From: JAHDCJ01 sp039028895
Lineage (GTDB): Bacteria; Bacteroidota; Bacteroidia; Chitinophagales; Saprospiraceae
DNA length: 33,282 nucleotides
Assembly: GCA_039028895.1 (NCBI GenBank)
Contig: JBCCHF010000055.1
Span: 1-33,282, forward strand
Direction of reading: 5' to 3'
Shown here: positions 7,784 to 15,607 of the stretch, piece by piece
How the letters are laid out: each line of letters opens with the position of its first letter
Position numbering within the stretch: the stretch's first letter is position 1
Notes under the pieces: model-generated
What the model saw: only the letters and a program-made list of their open reading frames with translations
Told to the model about the DNA's origin: nothing
The model's database searches: none
Made by a program: the position numbers and the translations under genes

Positions 7784-9910
7784 TTAGGCTTCCACCTCTT
7801 CTTCGGAGTGTGCTTTGACCAGATTGTCCTGAACATCCCTTGCAACCTGGGAGTATTCAGCGAATCTACGGGTGTGACGGGCACGACCTGCGGAGAGTGA
7901 TCTAAGTGCGGAAGAATATTTATAAAGCTCTCTTAGCGGAACCTTAGCTTTTACCTTTTGATAGTGACCGTCAGCATCCATTCCCATAATGATTGAATTA
8001 CGTGTTTGGAGATCACCCATGATATCACCCATTACATCATCTGGAGTCAGCACTTCTACATCATAGATTGGCTCCATGATAACTGGTCCGCAGTTTTTAA
8101 ATGCAGCTTTAAATGCTTGTTGGGCTGCCAATTGGAAAGCCATATCATTTGAATCAACCGGGTGCATTTTACCATCGTAAACGCAAACTCTGACATCCCG
8201 TACATAAGAACCGGTAAGCGGTCCGTTTTCGAGCATATTCATAATTCCCTTAATGATTGCATTGATATATTTTGCATCAATGGAACCACCAACGATACAC
8301 CAGTAGAAGGATAGTTTTCCACCCCATTCGAGTTCCAAGTCCTGTGTCTTTCTTACAGTCAGGTTGGCTGGTTCAGGCATGCCTTCGAAATAAGGCTCTA
8401 CGCGCAAATGTACTTCTGCAAACTGACCTGATCCGCCACTTTGTTTTTTATGCCTGTAAACAGTTTCAGACATTTTGGTTATCGTTTCACGATATGGAAT
8501 GCGTGGTTCAATATATTCTACCTCAAGGTTATAGACCTTTTCAAGACGGTATTTAACAATATTCAGATGTAATTCACCCTGACCTGAAAGAATGGTTTGC
8601 TTTAGCTCTCTGGACTGATCGATTAATAGGGTAGGGTCCTCTTTTGCAATCTGGATCAACGAAGATTGGATTTTCTCCATATCCCGTTTATTAGGTGCAG
8701 AGATGGCTGCCCTGATATTTGGCTCAGGATAGCTGATTGGTTCTATTTTAACCTGGTTATCCTTGGTAGCCATGGTGTGATTGGACTTAGTTGCTTTAAG
8801 CTTAACAGCAATTCCAATATCTCCTGCAACGATTTCATCTACTGCAGTTCTTTCTTTCCCGTTAAGGATAAAAAGACCACTTAATCTCTCAGCCTTATCC
8901 GAGGTGGTATTATAAAGGTCATCACCATTCTTGATCTTACCTGAATAAACTTTATAATATGAAATCTCCCCAAGATGTGGTTCTGAGAAGGTTTTGTAAA
9001 CAAATACAACAGGTTTTCCATTAGCGTCACATGCGATTTCAGTACCATCATCCAATTTGGCAATTCTGTCACTTGGGATGGGTGCATTGTCGTGAATGAA
9101 GCCCATTACACGGCCACTACCCATATTCTCTTTTGCAGAAATGCAGAATAATGGAAATATCTGGCGGTTCAGGAGTGCCAGTTTGAGACCTTTTGCCATT
9201 TCAGCCTCATCAAGAGACCCTTTTTCGAAATAGGCTTCCATTAGATCTTCATCATATTCAGCTACGGTTTCGACCAATTTTTCATGAAGTTCATTGGCTT
9301 TGTCAGATTCGGAATCAGGAATTGGCATTTTTTCAGGTTTTCCGCCACCTTCCGGGAACTTATAAACGACCATTTTCAAGACATCAACGATGGCATTGAA
9401 ACCTACACCCGGATTTAGCGGGTATTGTACAACAGTAACCTTATCACCAAACCGACCTTTTGCCTGTTCAACGGATTGGTCGAAATTGACTTTTTCATGG
9501 TCCATATGATTAACCGCCATTATAAGCGGGGTATTGTTAATCTCGGCATATTCCCAGGCTGTATCTGTACTAACCTCTACACCTGCATGGCCATTGATCA
9601 TGAGAACAGCCAGGTCGGCTACTTTAAGTGCGGAGATAACTTCCCCAATAAAATTATCGTTACCAGGTGTATCTATAATATTGATCTTGGATTCTTTCCA
9701 AGGTGCATACATTAATGAAGAAAATATTGAGTTACCTTTTTCTTTCTCCACATTATAATGGTCGGAAACGGTATTCTGTTCCTCCACTGTCCCCCTTCGA
9801 TTGATCACGCCAGCTTCAAATAACATGGATTCCACGAGTGTGGTTTTTCCTGAAGTTGCATGACCAAGGAAAGCTACATTTCGAATGTCTTTAGTTTGGT
9901 AGACTTTCAT
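7784..9910 (-). CDS. EF-G paralogue (elongation factor G-like GTPase family)
   Basis: 708 aa, the normal length for elongation factor G, which drives tRNA-mRNA translocation on the ribosome. The G1 loop GHATSGKTT is at residues 16-24. G3 reads D80-T-P-G-N84, where standard EF-G has DTPGH, so the catalytic histidine is asparagine. G4 reads N134-H-M-D137 instead of NKxD. The switch I GITI motif reads G59-N-S-I62. SAK (G5) is kept. Domain IV (KKQSGGSGQF) and domain V (VMGDIMGDLQTR) are well preserved. It therefore looks like a second EF-G rather than the housekeeping copy, which normally sits with rpsL/rpsG. Bacteroides has a described EF-G2 that works without GTP hydrolysis during carbon starvation; similarity in role is inference. 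ATG start at 9910. A hairpin lies at 9954-9991 in its leader. Confidence 0.92.
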   Translation of the reverse strand: MKVYQTKDIRNVAFLGHATSGKTTLVESMLFEAGVINRRGTVEEQNTVSDHYNVEKEKGNSIFSSLMYAPWKESKINIIDTPGNDNFIGEVISALKVADLAVLMINGHAGVEVSTDTAWEYAEINNTPLIMAVNHMDHEKVNFDQSVEQAKGRFGDKVTVVQYPLNPGVGFNAIVDVLKMVVYKFPEGGGKPEKMPIPDSESDKANELHEKLVETVAEYDEDLMEAYFEKGSLDEAEMAKGLKLALLNRQIFPLFCISAKENMGSGRVMGFIHDNAPIPSDRIAKLDDGTEIACDANGKPVVFVYKTFSEPHLGEISYYKVYSGKIKNGDDLYNTTSDKAERLSGLFILNGKERTAVDEIVAGDIGIAVKLKATKSNHTMATKDNQVKIEPISYPEPNIRAAISAPNKRDMEKIQSSLIQIAKEDPTLLIDQSRELKQTILSGQGELHLNIVKYRLEKVYNLEVEYIEPRIPYRETITKMSETVYRHKKQSGGSGQFAEVHLRVEPYFEGMPEPANLTVRKTQDLELEWGGKLSFYWCIVGGSIDAKYINAIIKGIMNMLENGPLTGSYVRDVRVCVYDGKMHPVDSNDMAFQLAAQQAFKAAFKNCGPVIMEPIYDVEVLTPDDVMGDIMGDLQTRNSIIMGMDADGHYQKVKAKVPLRELYKYSSALRSLSAGRARHTRRFAEYSQVARDVQDNLVKAHSEEEVEA

Positions 9911-9953
9911 AGTTTGAAAAACTTTTTTTTTGGTATTGAATAAATTGAGGAAA

Positions 9954-9991
9954 TTTTCTGTTGGGAATGGCGCAATGACCTACAGAAAATG
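9954..9991 (-). promoter_or_regulatory. 9-bp inverted repeat upstream of the EF-G paralogue
   Basis: ATTTTCTGT (9954-9962) and ACAGAAAAT (9983-9991) are exact reverse complements with 20 nt between them, 44 bp upstream of the start codon. It could be an operator dyad or a leader hairpin. The sequence alone cannot decide between them. Confidence 0.35.
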
Positions 9992-10089
9992 TCGAGTAAA
10001 ATAGGAAAAATAAAAACATCTACCCAAAATAAACAACCTTTTTAGGGAAGGGAATCAGAACTTATGACTGTACAGGCTTTCGGGCGGGG

Positions 10090-10338
10090 TTAAGGGGTGG
10101 AATTAGGTTCGAATAACGGTTTGATTTCCTTGAATTTTGAGTAAGTGTTTTTAAGAATGTCGACTTCTGGCAATAGTCCTGCATTTTCCTTTGTAGTAGT
10201 CTGTCCGTAGGTGTTATTTTCCTTTCCGGAAAGGGACTCGGATGGGGCTGAATGCCCAAGATTTAGATATAAGAAGGCAGACAGACTGAAGATGATCAGG
10301 CATGAAACAGTTGTCTTTCTGTTTGTTGAGGTGTTCAT
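10090..10338 (-). CDS. Small predicted exported or membrane protein, 82 aa
   Basis: I do not recognise this protein. It has a basic N-terminus (MNTSTNRKTT), a hydrophobic segment at ~11-27 (SCLIIFSLSAFLYLN), then a polar tail with a charged helix-like segment (PEVDILKNTYSKFKEIKPLF). This fits a signal-anchored periplasmic peptide. It lies between the EF-G paralogue and the terminator of the T9SS Spy-like gene, all on the same strand, but is separated from each by more than 100 bp. Two other frames are open here, so the call rests on the signal-like N-terminus and the ATG start. Confidence 0.45.
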   Translation of the reverse strand: MNTSTNRKTTVSCLIIFSLSAFLYLNLGHSAPSESLSGKENNTYGQTTTKENAGLLPEVDILKNTYSKFKEIKPLFEPNSTP

Positions 10339-10424
10339 TCTCAGGATGATTTTCTACTTTGACGTGTTGAGCCCCGAATATGTTACATAATGACCATATT
10401 TTTTTTGGGAGGTTGCATCTAAGC

Positions 10425-10455
10425 AAAAAAAAGGAGGCGCCAAATGGCAACCTCC
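10425..10455 (-). terminator. Intrinsic terminator of the T9SS Spy-like gene
   Basis: Read on the minus strand, the stem is GGAGG-TT-GCC, loop ATTT, then GGC-G-CCTCC, followed directly by eight T residues (10432-10425). This is 25 bp after the stop codon at 10481 and is a textbook factor-independent terminator. Confidence 0.85.
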
Positions 10456-10480
10456 TTGAATATGTGGAATGAACTGTGTA

Positions 10481-11704
10481 CTATCGGTTGGCTTTTATCA
10501 CCTTTTGTGAAAGTATGCTATTCTGATTTTTCACGACATAGTAAAATACATTACCTCTTACATTTGAAAGGTCGACGTCGAGGGTATATTTACCGGCATC
10601 CTGGTATTGATTCAACAAAGTACGTAGCACCTGGCCCTGCTGGTTTTGTAATTCAACAAGAACGTTACCTGCTGTAAGTACCTCATACTCCAGTTTGGTG
10701 TTTGATAATGCAGGATTTGGATAAACAGTCAGGTTGTCAAGCTTTGGATCCGGGGCCAGTGTTGTGGCTGTTTCTGCACTTGGATCCATTAAGAGAAACT
10801 TTACCTTTCTTTTTTGCTCATGATCATCAAACATTTTTTCTCTTTCAGAATTGGCTTGTCCTTTCTTACCATGCTGTCCTCTTTTGCGCGTTTTTCCCAG
10901 TCCTTCCGGTTTTTCGTCTGGAGTATATTTGTCGCGAATGGACTTCATGTCAGATTTCCATGCCTCTTTATCATCTTCCATTTCTTCAAGTAAGGCTGTG
11001 ATTTCTGCATCGTATTTAGCTGCAATTGCTTTTGCGCTTTCGAGGTCAGCTTTATAAGGCTCGGCTATACGTTGCATGGCTTCGCGCATTTCAGGGCCAG
11101 GTTTTTGTCCTTTTTGTCTTTCAGCCTTGAATTCGGCCTTTTTCGCCTTCATTTCCTGCTTGACTGCTTTGGCACTTTCCCTGAGTCTTGCAATTTCCTG
11201 CTTATCCTGAAGGCTGATCTCCAGTTCCAGTTTTTGTCTTTGTTCCAAAATGACTGGTTTGATATTTTCTGATTTGTAGGCCTTCATCTCTGCTTTCATG
11301 CCCTCGCGATCAATACTTTGGAAATATTTCCTGGCTTCCTCCTTTTTCTCCTGGCGTAATGCCTGACGTTCTTCCTTTAGAGTTTCGAGCTTTTGGATCT
11401 GATCCATTGTCAGGATTGTCACGATGGCAGCTTCACGCTCTGCACGCAAGGTCGAGAAAGCTTCTTTTTTCTCTTCCAGTGATAAGGACTCGTCAGTTTT
11501 GAGTGCCTTGGCATCTGCTTTGAATTGTTCGCTGATTGATTCAAACTGACTAACCTGTTCATCTGTGAGGTTGAGTTCTGATTTTAAATTTTCAATGGAT
11601 TGTTGGCCTTTCTGACTTCGTTTTCCAGCTTTAGGCTGAGCCGAGAGGCTTACGGTAAGCAACATCAGGGTGATGATTGCGAAATATGATTTAATGCTAT
11701 TCAT
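10481..11704 (-). CDS. Spy/LTXXQ-like coiled-coil protein with T9SS sorting domain
   Basis: 407 aa. Residues 1-22 are a signal peptide ending SLSAQ. Residues ~40-300 are very rich in Lys, Glu, Gln and Ala and helical or coiled-coil in character. They include LTDEQVSQF and LTMDQIQKL segments like the LTXXQ motif of the Spy/CpxP periplasmic chaperone family. The last ~80 residues are a type A T9SS C-terminal sorting domain (LTVYPNPALSNTKLEY to QKVIKANR). The protein is therefore predicted to be exported across the outer membrane and anchored or released. It follows the sigma, anti-sigma and Spy-like genes on the same strand, 146 bp after the last of them, and ends in a strong terminator. A role in envelope stress or metal binding is inferred from family resemblance only. 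Confidence 0.85.
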   Translation of the reverse strand: MNSIKSYFAIITLMLLTVSLSAQPKAGKRSQKGQQSIENLKSELNLTDEQVSQFESISEQFKADAKALKTDESLSLEEKKEAFSTLRAEREAAIVTILTMDQIQKLETLKEERQALRQEKKEEARKYFQSIDREGMKAEMKAYKSENIKPVILEQRQKLELEISLQDKQEIARLRESAKAVKQEMKAKKAEFKAERQKGQKPGPEMREAMQRIAEPYKADLESAKAIAAKYDAEITALLEEMEDDKEAWKSDMKSIRDKYTPDEKPEGLGKTRKRGQHGKKGQANSEREKMFDDHEQKRKVKFLLMDPSAETATTLAPDPKLDNLTVYPNPALSNTKLEYEVLTAGNVLVELQNQQGQVLRTLLNQYQDAGKYTLDVDLSNVRGNVFYYVVKNQNSILSQKVIKANR

Positions 11705-11850
11705 TTTATTTGTTTTAAAGTGTTTTCCAGAATTTGATTATTGAATCATTCTACCAGCTGATAAAATTTAGAATGTTTGTTTTTTAAAAGGTTTAATTGG
11801 GTTTTAATTTTTTTTGAGATTTGGATCCTTTGATCCCTCTTCCCGATTAT

Positions 11851-12267
11851 TTATTCATTAGACAATGGTTTTTTCCTTTTTTTTCCATTACTACGAACTT
11901 TTCCTTTGGGTGGCCCTGGTCGCCTTAGCTTTTTCATTAGGCCATCGAGTTTTTCCACTTGTTCAGAAGATAGCTCTGATTCTAATTCCACTCTGATAGA
12001 ATCGAAAACAGGCATAAGCGATCTCTTGTGGTCTTGCCTTATCTTTTCCAATTCAGCAGTATAAGGTTTGAGCTTTGGAGATAAACGTGCTTTAAGTTCA
12101 TCATCTGCATCTAGCAGGGTATATATCCTTTTTTCAAGTCCATCAGCCGTTCTCATTTTGGCAATCTTTGAAACTTTGGATTTCATGAGTTGCCCAGAGG
12201 TGAGCATGCCCATTACGAATCCGATCGCCAGAAGGCCGAATATGGCAAATATTGATTTCAGTTTCAT
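11851..12267 (-). CDS. Periplasmic Spy/CpxP-like heavy-metal-sensor-type protein
   Basis: 138 aa. An N-terminal membrane anchor or signal (residues ~5-24, IFAIFGLLAIGFVMGMLTSG) is followed by an all-helical, highly charged domain. The segment LSSEQVEKLDGLMKKL resembles the LTXXQ motif, and the C-terminal tail is very basic (KGKVRSNGKKRKK). Small proteins of this type commonly follow an ECF sigma and anti-sigma pair in Bacteroidota and are thought to sense periplasmic stress or metals. It is 57 bp downstream of the anti-sigma gene and likely co-transcribed. No known metal ligands stand out. Confidence 0.7.
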   Translation of the reverse strand: MKLKSIFAIFGLLAIGFVMGMLTSGQLMKSKVSKIAKMRTADGLEKRIYTLLDADDELKARLSPKLKPYTAELEKIRQDHKRSLMPVFDSIRVELESELSSEQVEKLDGLMKKLRRPGPPKGKVRSNGKKRKKPLSNE

Positions 12268-12324
12268 ATACTCAGTTTTTTATCATTTGGTGTAGCTGAG
12301 TTATGGCCCAGCTGATATTTTTTT

Positions 12325-12615
12325 CTATTCATAAAAAGTGTAAGCCTCGTCAATAGTCATTTCCGAAATACCCATTAATGCGTCTGTATCCAGGTTACCT
12401 TCCGTGATATAAGTCTTTAGTAACATGGCAAAAATGACTAACAGGCATGCGGCTGCTACTTTTGGAAACCACCTGGTCATGTCTACCAGAATCCCGTTCC
12501 TTTTTTGAGAAGTGGGGTCACCGATCTGGCTCATAACGTCGTCGGCAATGGAGACGTAAGGCAGATCTTTCTGACTCAGCAATAACTTCTCTAGATTTTT
12601 GTCTTCGCTATTCAT
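12325..12615 (-). CDS. Short anti-sigma-factor-like membrane protein
   Basis: 96 aa. The first ~45 residues are a cytoplasmic segment (EKLLLSQKDLPYVSIADDVM) and a single membrane helix lies at ~50-67 (VAAACLLVIFAMLLKTYI). A short acidic periplasmic tail follows. It starts 13 bp after the stop of the ECF sigma gene, the usual place for the cognate anti-sigma factor. No zinc-binding HxxxCxxC motif is present, so it is not a ZAS-type anti-sigma. The role is inferred from position and topology. Confidence 0.7.
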   Translation of the reverse strand: MNSEDKNLEKLLLSQKDLPYVSIADDVMSQIGDPTSQKRNGILVDMTRWFPKVAAACLLVIFAMLLKTYITEGNLDTDALMGISEMTIDEAYTFYE

Positions 12616-12628
12616 TTCTATGTTTGCT

Positions 12629-13225
12629 TTAGATCAATTGCTTTAATATTGATTTCAGTTTGTCTTGGGCCCTCGATAGTCTCGAACCTATTGTTCCCAT
12701 TGGCAATCCCAGGATTTCGGCTGTTTCCTTGGTCGAATAACCTTCGATCATTCTCAAAACTATAACTGCTCTTGCTTCATCCGGCAATTGTTGTAGAGCT
12801 GATTGAACTAACTGACGAGTTTCCAGTTGTTCGGGGCTCGCAGAATGATCAATTACAGGATTGGTTCCGAGATCCGATTTATAAGTGTTGAGATTACCAA
12901 TAGTTCTTTGTTTTCGCTTTATCTCGTTTAGCGACAGGTTGATAGCAATTCTTGTGAGATATGTCCCAAGTCTTGAATCCCCCCGGTAATCAGCCAGGGA
13001 TCTAAAAAACCGGATAAATACCTGCTGACTGATATCCTTTGCTGTTTCTACATCGCCCAACATTCCGGTAACGGTTGCCATAACCTGACGTTCGTGCATA
13101 ACCACCAATTGCTTGAAAGCCTGATGATCACCAAGTTTTGCTTTTTTGATCAGTTGTTCAATTGGTTCGGTCAAGCTGCTGCGTTCTTTAGTAATTTCAA
13201 TATGCTTTCTTTCGGAAGCTTCCAA
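12629..13225 (-). CDS. ECF-subfamily RNA polymerase sigma factor
   Basis: 198 aa. Sigma region 2 spans ~35-105 (AFKQLVVMHERQ, DISQQVFIRFFRSL, TYLTRIAINLSLNEIKRK). Region 4 spans ~142-195 (ALQQLPDEARAVIVLRMIEGYSTKETAEILG, with the DNA-recognition helix MGTIGSRLSRAQDKL). There is no region 1 or 3, as usual for ECF factors. The frame has no ATG before region 2; the best start is TTG at 13225 (Leu codon followed by EASERK), and the frame stays open further upstream, so the start is uncertain. It heads the operon with the anti-sigma and Spy-like genes. ECF factors direct polymerase to stress or surface-signal promoters; the signal here is unknown. Confidence 0.9.
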   Translation of the reverse strand: MEASERKHIEITKERSSLTEPIEQLIKKAKLGDHQAFKQLVVMHERQVMATVTGMLGDVETAKDISQQVFIRFFRSLADYRGDSRLGTYLTRIAINLSLNEIKRKQRTIGNLNTYKSDLGTNPVIDHSASPEQLETRQLVQSALQQLPDEARAVIVLRMIEGYSTKETAEILGLPMGTIGSRLSRAQDKLKSILKQLI

Positions 13226-13292
13226 GTAGTAGGATTTTACCGTTAGACAACCGGATTGCCCATTTTTTTCCTGAAAGGGTACTAAACTAAAG

Positions 13293-13328
13293 AAAAAAAG
13301 CCATCCCGGTTTTCCCGGAATGGCTTTT
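13293..13328 (-). terminator. Intrinsic terminator after the YceI lipoprotein gene
   Basis: The plus strand reads AAAAGCCAT-C-CCGG (13296-13309), a short loop, then CCGG-A-ATGGCTTTT (13315-13328), a 14-position stem with one mismatch. On the minus strand a T-run follows (13299-13293). It lies 32 bp after the stop at 13360. It is only ~70 bp upstream of the sigma gene, so it separates the two units. Confidence 0.8.
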
Positions 13329-13359
13329 ATACCTGGTTTTCAAGGCTTTTTGCCTTAAG

Positions 13360-13944
13360 TTATTTTGAAGCAAGCGGCAATGCTGTATCAAAAGTGACCG
13401 GTACATCCGCAGTGACTCCTTTGTTATCTTCACCTATTTTGAAATAGGCGCGATTGATGGCCAGGGTGCCTTGCACGCGCATTGGATTGCTGTTTGTCAA
13501 TTCAAATTCTACTGTAGTTTCTTTTTCAAGATCTTTGATTGAAATTATGGCTGTTGCTTCGTAAGCATTCCCGCCCTTAGACTTTACATCTTTGATCCTG
13601 ATGTTTCCTGTCGGGAATTTAGCTACATCGAAGTAGTCCCATGCTTTAAGATGATCTGTTAACTTCGGACTCTTTTCTTCAATTGATGTCATGTCAACAT
13701 TGATCGTGGCGTCTAATGTGGTAAGATCATTGCCTTGCATACTGAATTCGGAAAAGTTCCAGTTTTTGAAAGTTCCGTTTGCACTGTAACGATTATTGGA
13801 GGCTTCGAAAGCAACCGTGCCCAGTGGTCCGGCACCAAGGTCAAATTCATTCACCTTAGAAGTGGTTTTACTACTGGTACAGCCAGTGCTGAAGAATGCC
13901 AGGGTCAGCATTACAAAAAAGGCGGAAACTAAATTGGTCTTCAT
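13360..13944 (-). CDS. YceI-domain lipoprotein
   Basis: 194 aa. The signal peptide ends in a lipobox (FFSTGC, Cys at residue 22), so a lipid anchor is likely. The rest is a YceI-type lipocalin-like barrel: FEASNNRYSANGTFKNW, INVDMTSIEEKSPKLTDHLKAWDYFDVAKFP and a closing TADVPVTFDTALP. YceI-like domains bind isoprenoid or other amphiphilic molecules, but the ligand here is unknown. It is 36 bp downstream of the larger YceI-domain gene and probably co-transcribed, ending at a strong terminator. Confidence 0.85.
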   Translation of the reverse strand: MKTNLVSAFFVMLTLAFFSTGCTSSKTTSKVNEFDLGAGPLGTVAFEASNNRYSANGTFKNWNFSEFSMQGNDLTTLDATINVDMTSIEEKSPKLTDHLKAWDYFDVAKFPTGNIRIKDVKSKGGNAYEATAIISIKDLEKETTVEFELTNSNPMRVQGTLAINRAYFKIGEDNKGVTADVPVTFDTALPLASK

Positions 13945-13980
13945 AATTTTGGATTTTTATTTAATAAAAAGTTTTAGATG

Positions 13981-15423
13981 TTAAGCTGGTCGCATAAGGA
14001 AGTTGAGATAAAAGTCAAGCGTTTCTGATGCTGGGACCGGCCCATCAGGACCGTCAACACCGAATTTTTCCTTAAGCGGTAATTTAAATGAGGCTTCTAC
14101 CTGCAGCTTTGGATTTCCCTCTGCATCGAGAATGGGTTCAAGCTGTGCTTGTACTTTAATCGGTATACTAATACCCATCATAGTAAAATCGCCATTTACA
14201 GAAATTTGTTCTGATTCTCCAAAAGTCAGGGTCTTGCCAGTACCAGAAGCCCCTGAAAACAGAAATGTGGAAGTTGGGAACTGTACCGCCTGTATCATTT
14301 TTGATCGGATCGCGTCATCCAATCCTTCATCTCCCATAGTGACTGATGCAGTTTTGACTTCGAAATTCCCAATTGCTGCATCAAGCGATAAATTTTCGGA
14401 AAGCGATAAGCTGCCGTTCATATCAGTTACTTCTCCTGCATAGTTATCTACTGGTGCCAGGAAATTGAACTGGAGAAATGGAGTGCCCTGATTATCTTCT
14501 GCAGCATAAACCCAGTCTTTGGCAACTTTCAGGTCAGGATCAAAATCTGCAGTCTCGACGCCCTCGGGTTTTGCTGGTAAATCAAAGCCCAAACCTTCCC
14601 AGGTGGTGGACTTTACTTTTTCCGAAACAATCTGGCAGGCATCGCCTATAACAGATTCTGCCATTTGTCTGGTGATCTCTTTTTCAATGGTTTCACCAGC
14701 TGTGGTAAAAGCGTCTTCCCATTTTTTGGCTTTGGCTTCGAAGGGTTTGTCAAACTGAACAAAAATCGGGTCAATGCAATTGAATTGTGAATATATTTCT
14801 GCAGAAACAAAAAACTTCCCATCATCAGATCGATATGGATATAAAGCAGCATAAAAGAGTCTGGAGGAAGATGGTAAACTGACTTCAGGGACGATTGAAA
14901 ATTGTCCCATATGATGGGCAAAAGCCTGTTTTGCGGATGTCTTAAAGTCCTCCTGGTTAAAGTCTGAATCTACATTCCCTGCCAGGTCGGTAATCTTTAG
15001 CGGAATGGCAATTGTCGCTTTTCCTGACTGCCACACCAGCATGTCCTCCTTTTTTTGTGTTGTTTTCTTCTGAGGAATCCTTTGAGCGGTCCTGATGAAG
15101 TTCTTCATTCTTGAAATGTTCACATAGCGACCTTTGAAGAATGACCTACCCAGATGATTCTGGTAAACTACGGTAGGGGTAAGGGTTATGCCTTCCGGAA
15201 CACCGTTTTGGGTATCAGCTAATTTAAAAACAACACCCAGCTCGGCAGCTAGATCCTTGATGTCCTGTTTTTCTGTAGCGGTAATCTTATCCCCATTCTG
15301 TACAAACAGGATCAATTCTCCACCAACGGCTTTTTGATTAACAGGTGGTGTGTTTACTGTGGTGTTTTTTTCCTTTACCGGAATAAAAAAGGAGAATAGG
15401 ATAAACAGAAGGCGAATGGTCAT
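13981..15423 (-). CDS. Two-part envelope protein with C-terminal YceI-like domain
   Basis: 480 aa. The hydrophobic N-terminus (MTIRLLFILFSFFIP) fits a signal peptide. Residues ~30-115 (GGELILFVQNGDKITATEKQDIKDLAAELGV; TPTVVYQNHLGRSFFKGRY) have a thioredoxin-like alternation, but no CxxC is visible. The middle part, ~125-300, is not recognised. The last ~150 residues (NLSLDAAIGNFEVKTASVTMGDEGLDDAIRSK, FTMMGISIPIKVQ) are YceI-like. The gene is read divergently from the Nudix regulator over a 184-bp region and has its own TAnnTTTG box at 15457-15450. It is followed by a second YceI gene. The molecular role is unknown; a shared ligand for the pair is a guess. Confidence 0.7.
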   Translation of the reverse strand: MTIRLLFILFSFFIPVKEKNTTVNTPPVNQKAVGGELILFVQNGDKITATEKQDIKDLAAELGVVFKLADTQNGVPEGITLTPTVVYQNHLGRSFFKGRYVNISRMKNFIRTAQRIPQKKTTQKKEDMLVWQSGKATIAIPLKITDLAGNVDSDFNQEDFKTSAKQAFAHHMGQFSIVPEVSLPSSSRLFYAALYPYRSDDGKFFVSAEIYSQFNCIDPIFVQFDKPFEAKAKKWEDAFTTAGETIEKEITRQMAESVIGDACQIVSEKVKSTTWEGLGFDLPAKPEGVETADFDPDLKVAKDWVYAAEDNQGTPFLQFNFLAPVDNYAGEVTDMNGSLSLSENLSLDAAIGNFEVKTASVTMGDEGLDDAIRSKMIQAVQFPTSTFLFSGASGTGKTLTFGESEQISVNGDFTMMGISIPIKVQAQLEPILDAEGNPKLQVEASFKLPLKEKFGVDGPDGPVPASETLDFYLNFLMRPA

Positions 15424-15449
15424 CTGATCATAATTTTTTGTAACAAGAA

Positions 15450-15457
15450 CAAATTTA
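15450..15457 (-). promoter_or_regulatory. Candidate -7 box for the YceI operon
   Basis: The minus strand reads TAAATTTG, a perfect TAnnTTTG match, 26 bp before the ATG at 15423. No clear -33 TTG is at standard spacing. Confidence 0.5.
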
Positions 15458-15529
15458 TAAAATGCGATTTTTAAAAAAATGTTTTGTCAGATACGTTAAT
15501 ATTTGTTTAAAGAGTCAAATCTTGCTTAT

Positions 15530-15549
15530 TGTAAAAAGTACATTAAGTA
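15530..15549 (+). promoter_or_regulatory. Candidate operator, site 1 (Nudix regulator promoter)
   Basis: TGTA-AAAAG-TACA followed by TTAAGTA. The same arrangement, TGTA-N5-TACA then YTAWGTA, is found at 21148-21167 and 33128-33147. It ends 8 bp before the -7 box at 15558, covering the -33 region, where a regulator would directly affect polymerase. A second TTACTTAG half-element, inverted relative to the TTAAGTAA at 15543, lies at 15573-15580. Autoregulation by the adjacent gene product is inferred. Confidence 0.6.
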
Positions 15550-15557
15550 ATTTTTGT

Positions 15558-15565
15558 TAAATTTG
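15558..15565 (+). promoter_or_regulatory. Candidate -7 box for the Nudix regulator
   Basis: TAAATTTG matches TAnnTTTG perfectly and lies 42 bp before the ATG at 15608. The operator-like repeat sits immediately upstream. Confidence 0.55.
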
Positions 15566-15607
15566 TCTAGCTTTACTTAGAAACGATTCCAAAATCCTGC
15601 TTTACCG

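Noticed and set aside
8272..9758. Several plus-strand ORFs up to 96 aa
   Set aside because: They are antisense to the EF-G paralogue, which is complete and well conserved along its whole length.
10214..10450. 78-aa minus-strand ORF in another frame over the small exported-protein gene and the terminator
   Set aside because: It runs through the terminator stem at 10425-10455 and has no signal or domain; the 82-aa frame has the better N-terminus.
15438..15454. A fourth TGTA-N5-TACA-like site (TGTA-ACAAG-AACA)
   Set aside because: The right half is imperfect and the YTAWGTA extension is missing, so it was not counted with the three good sites.
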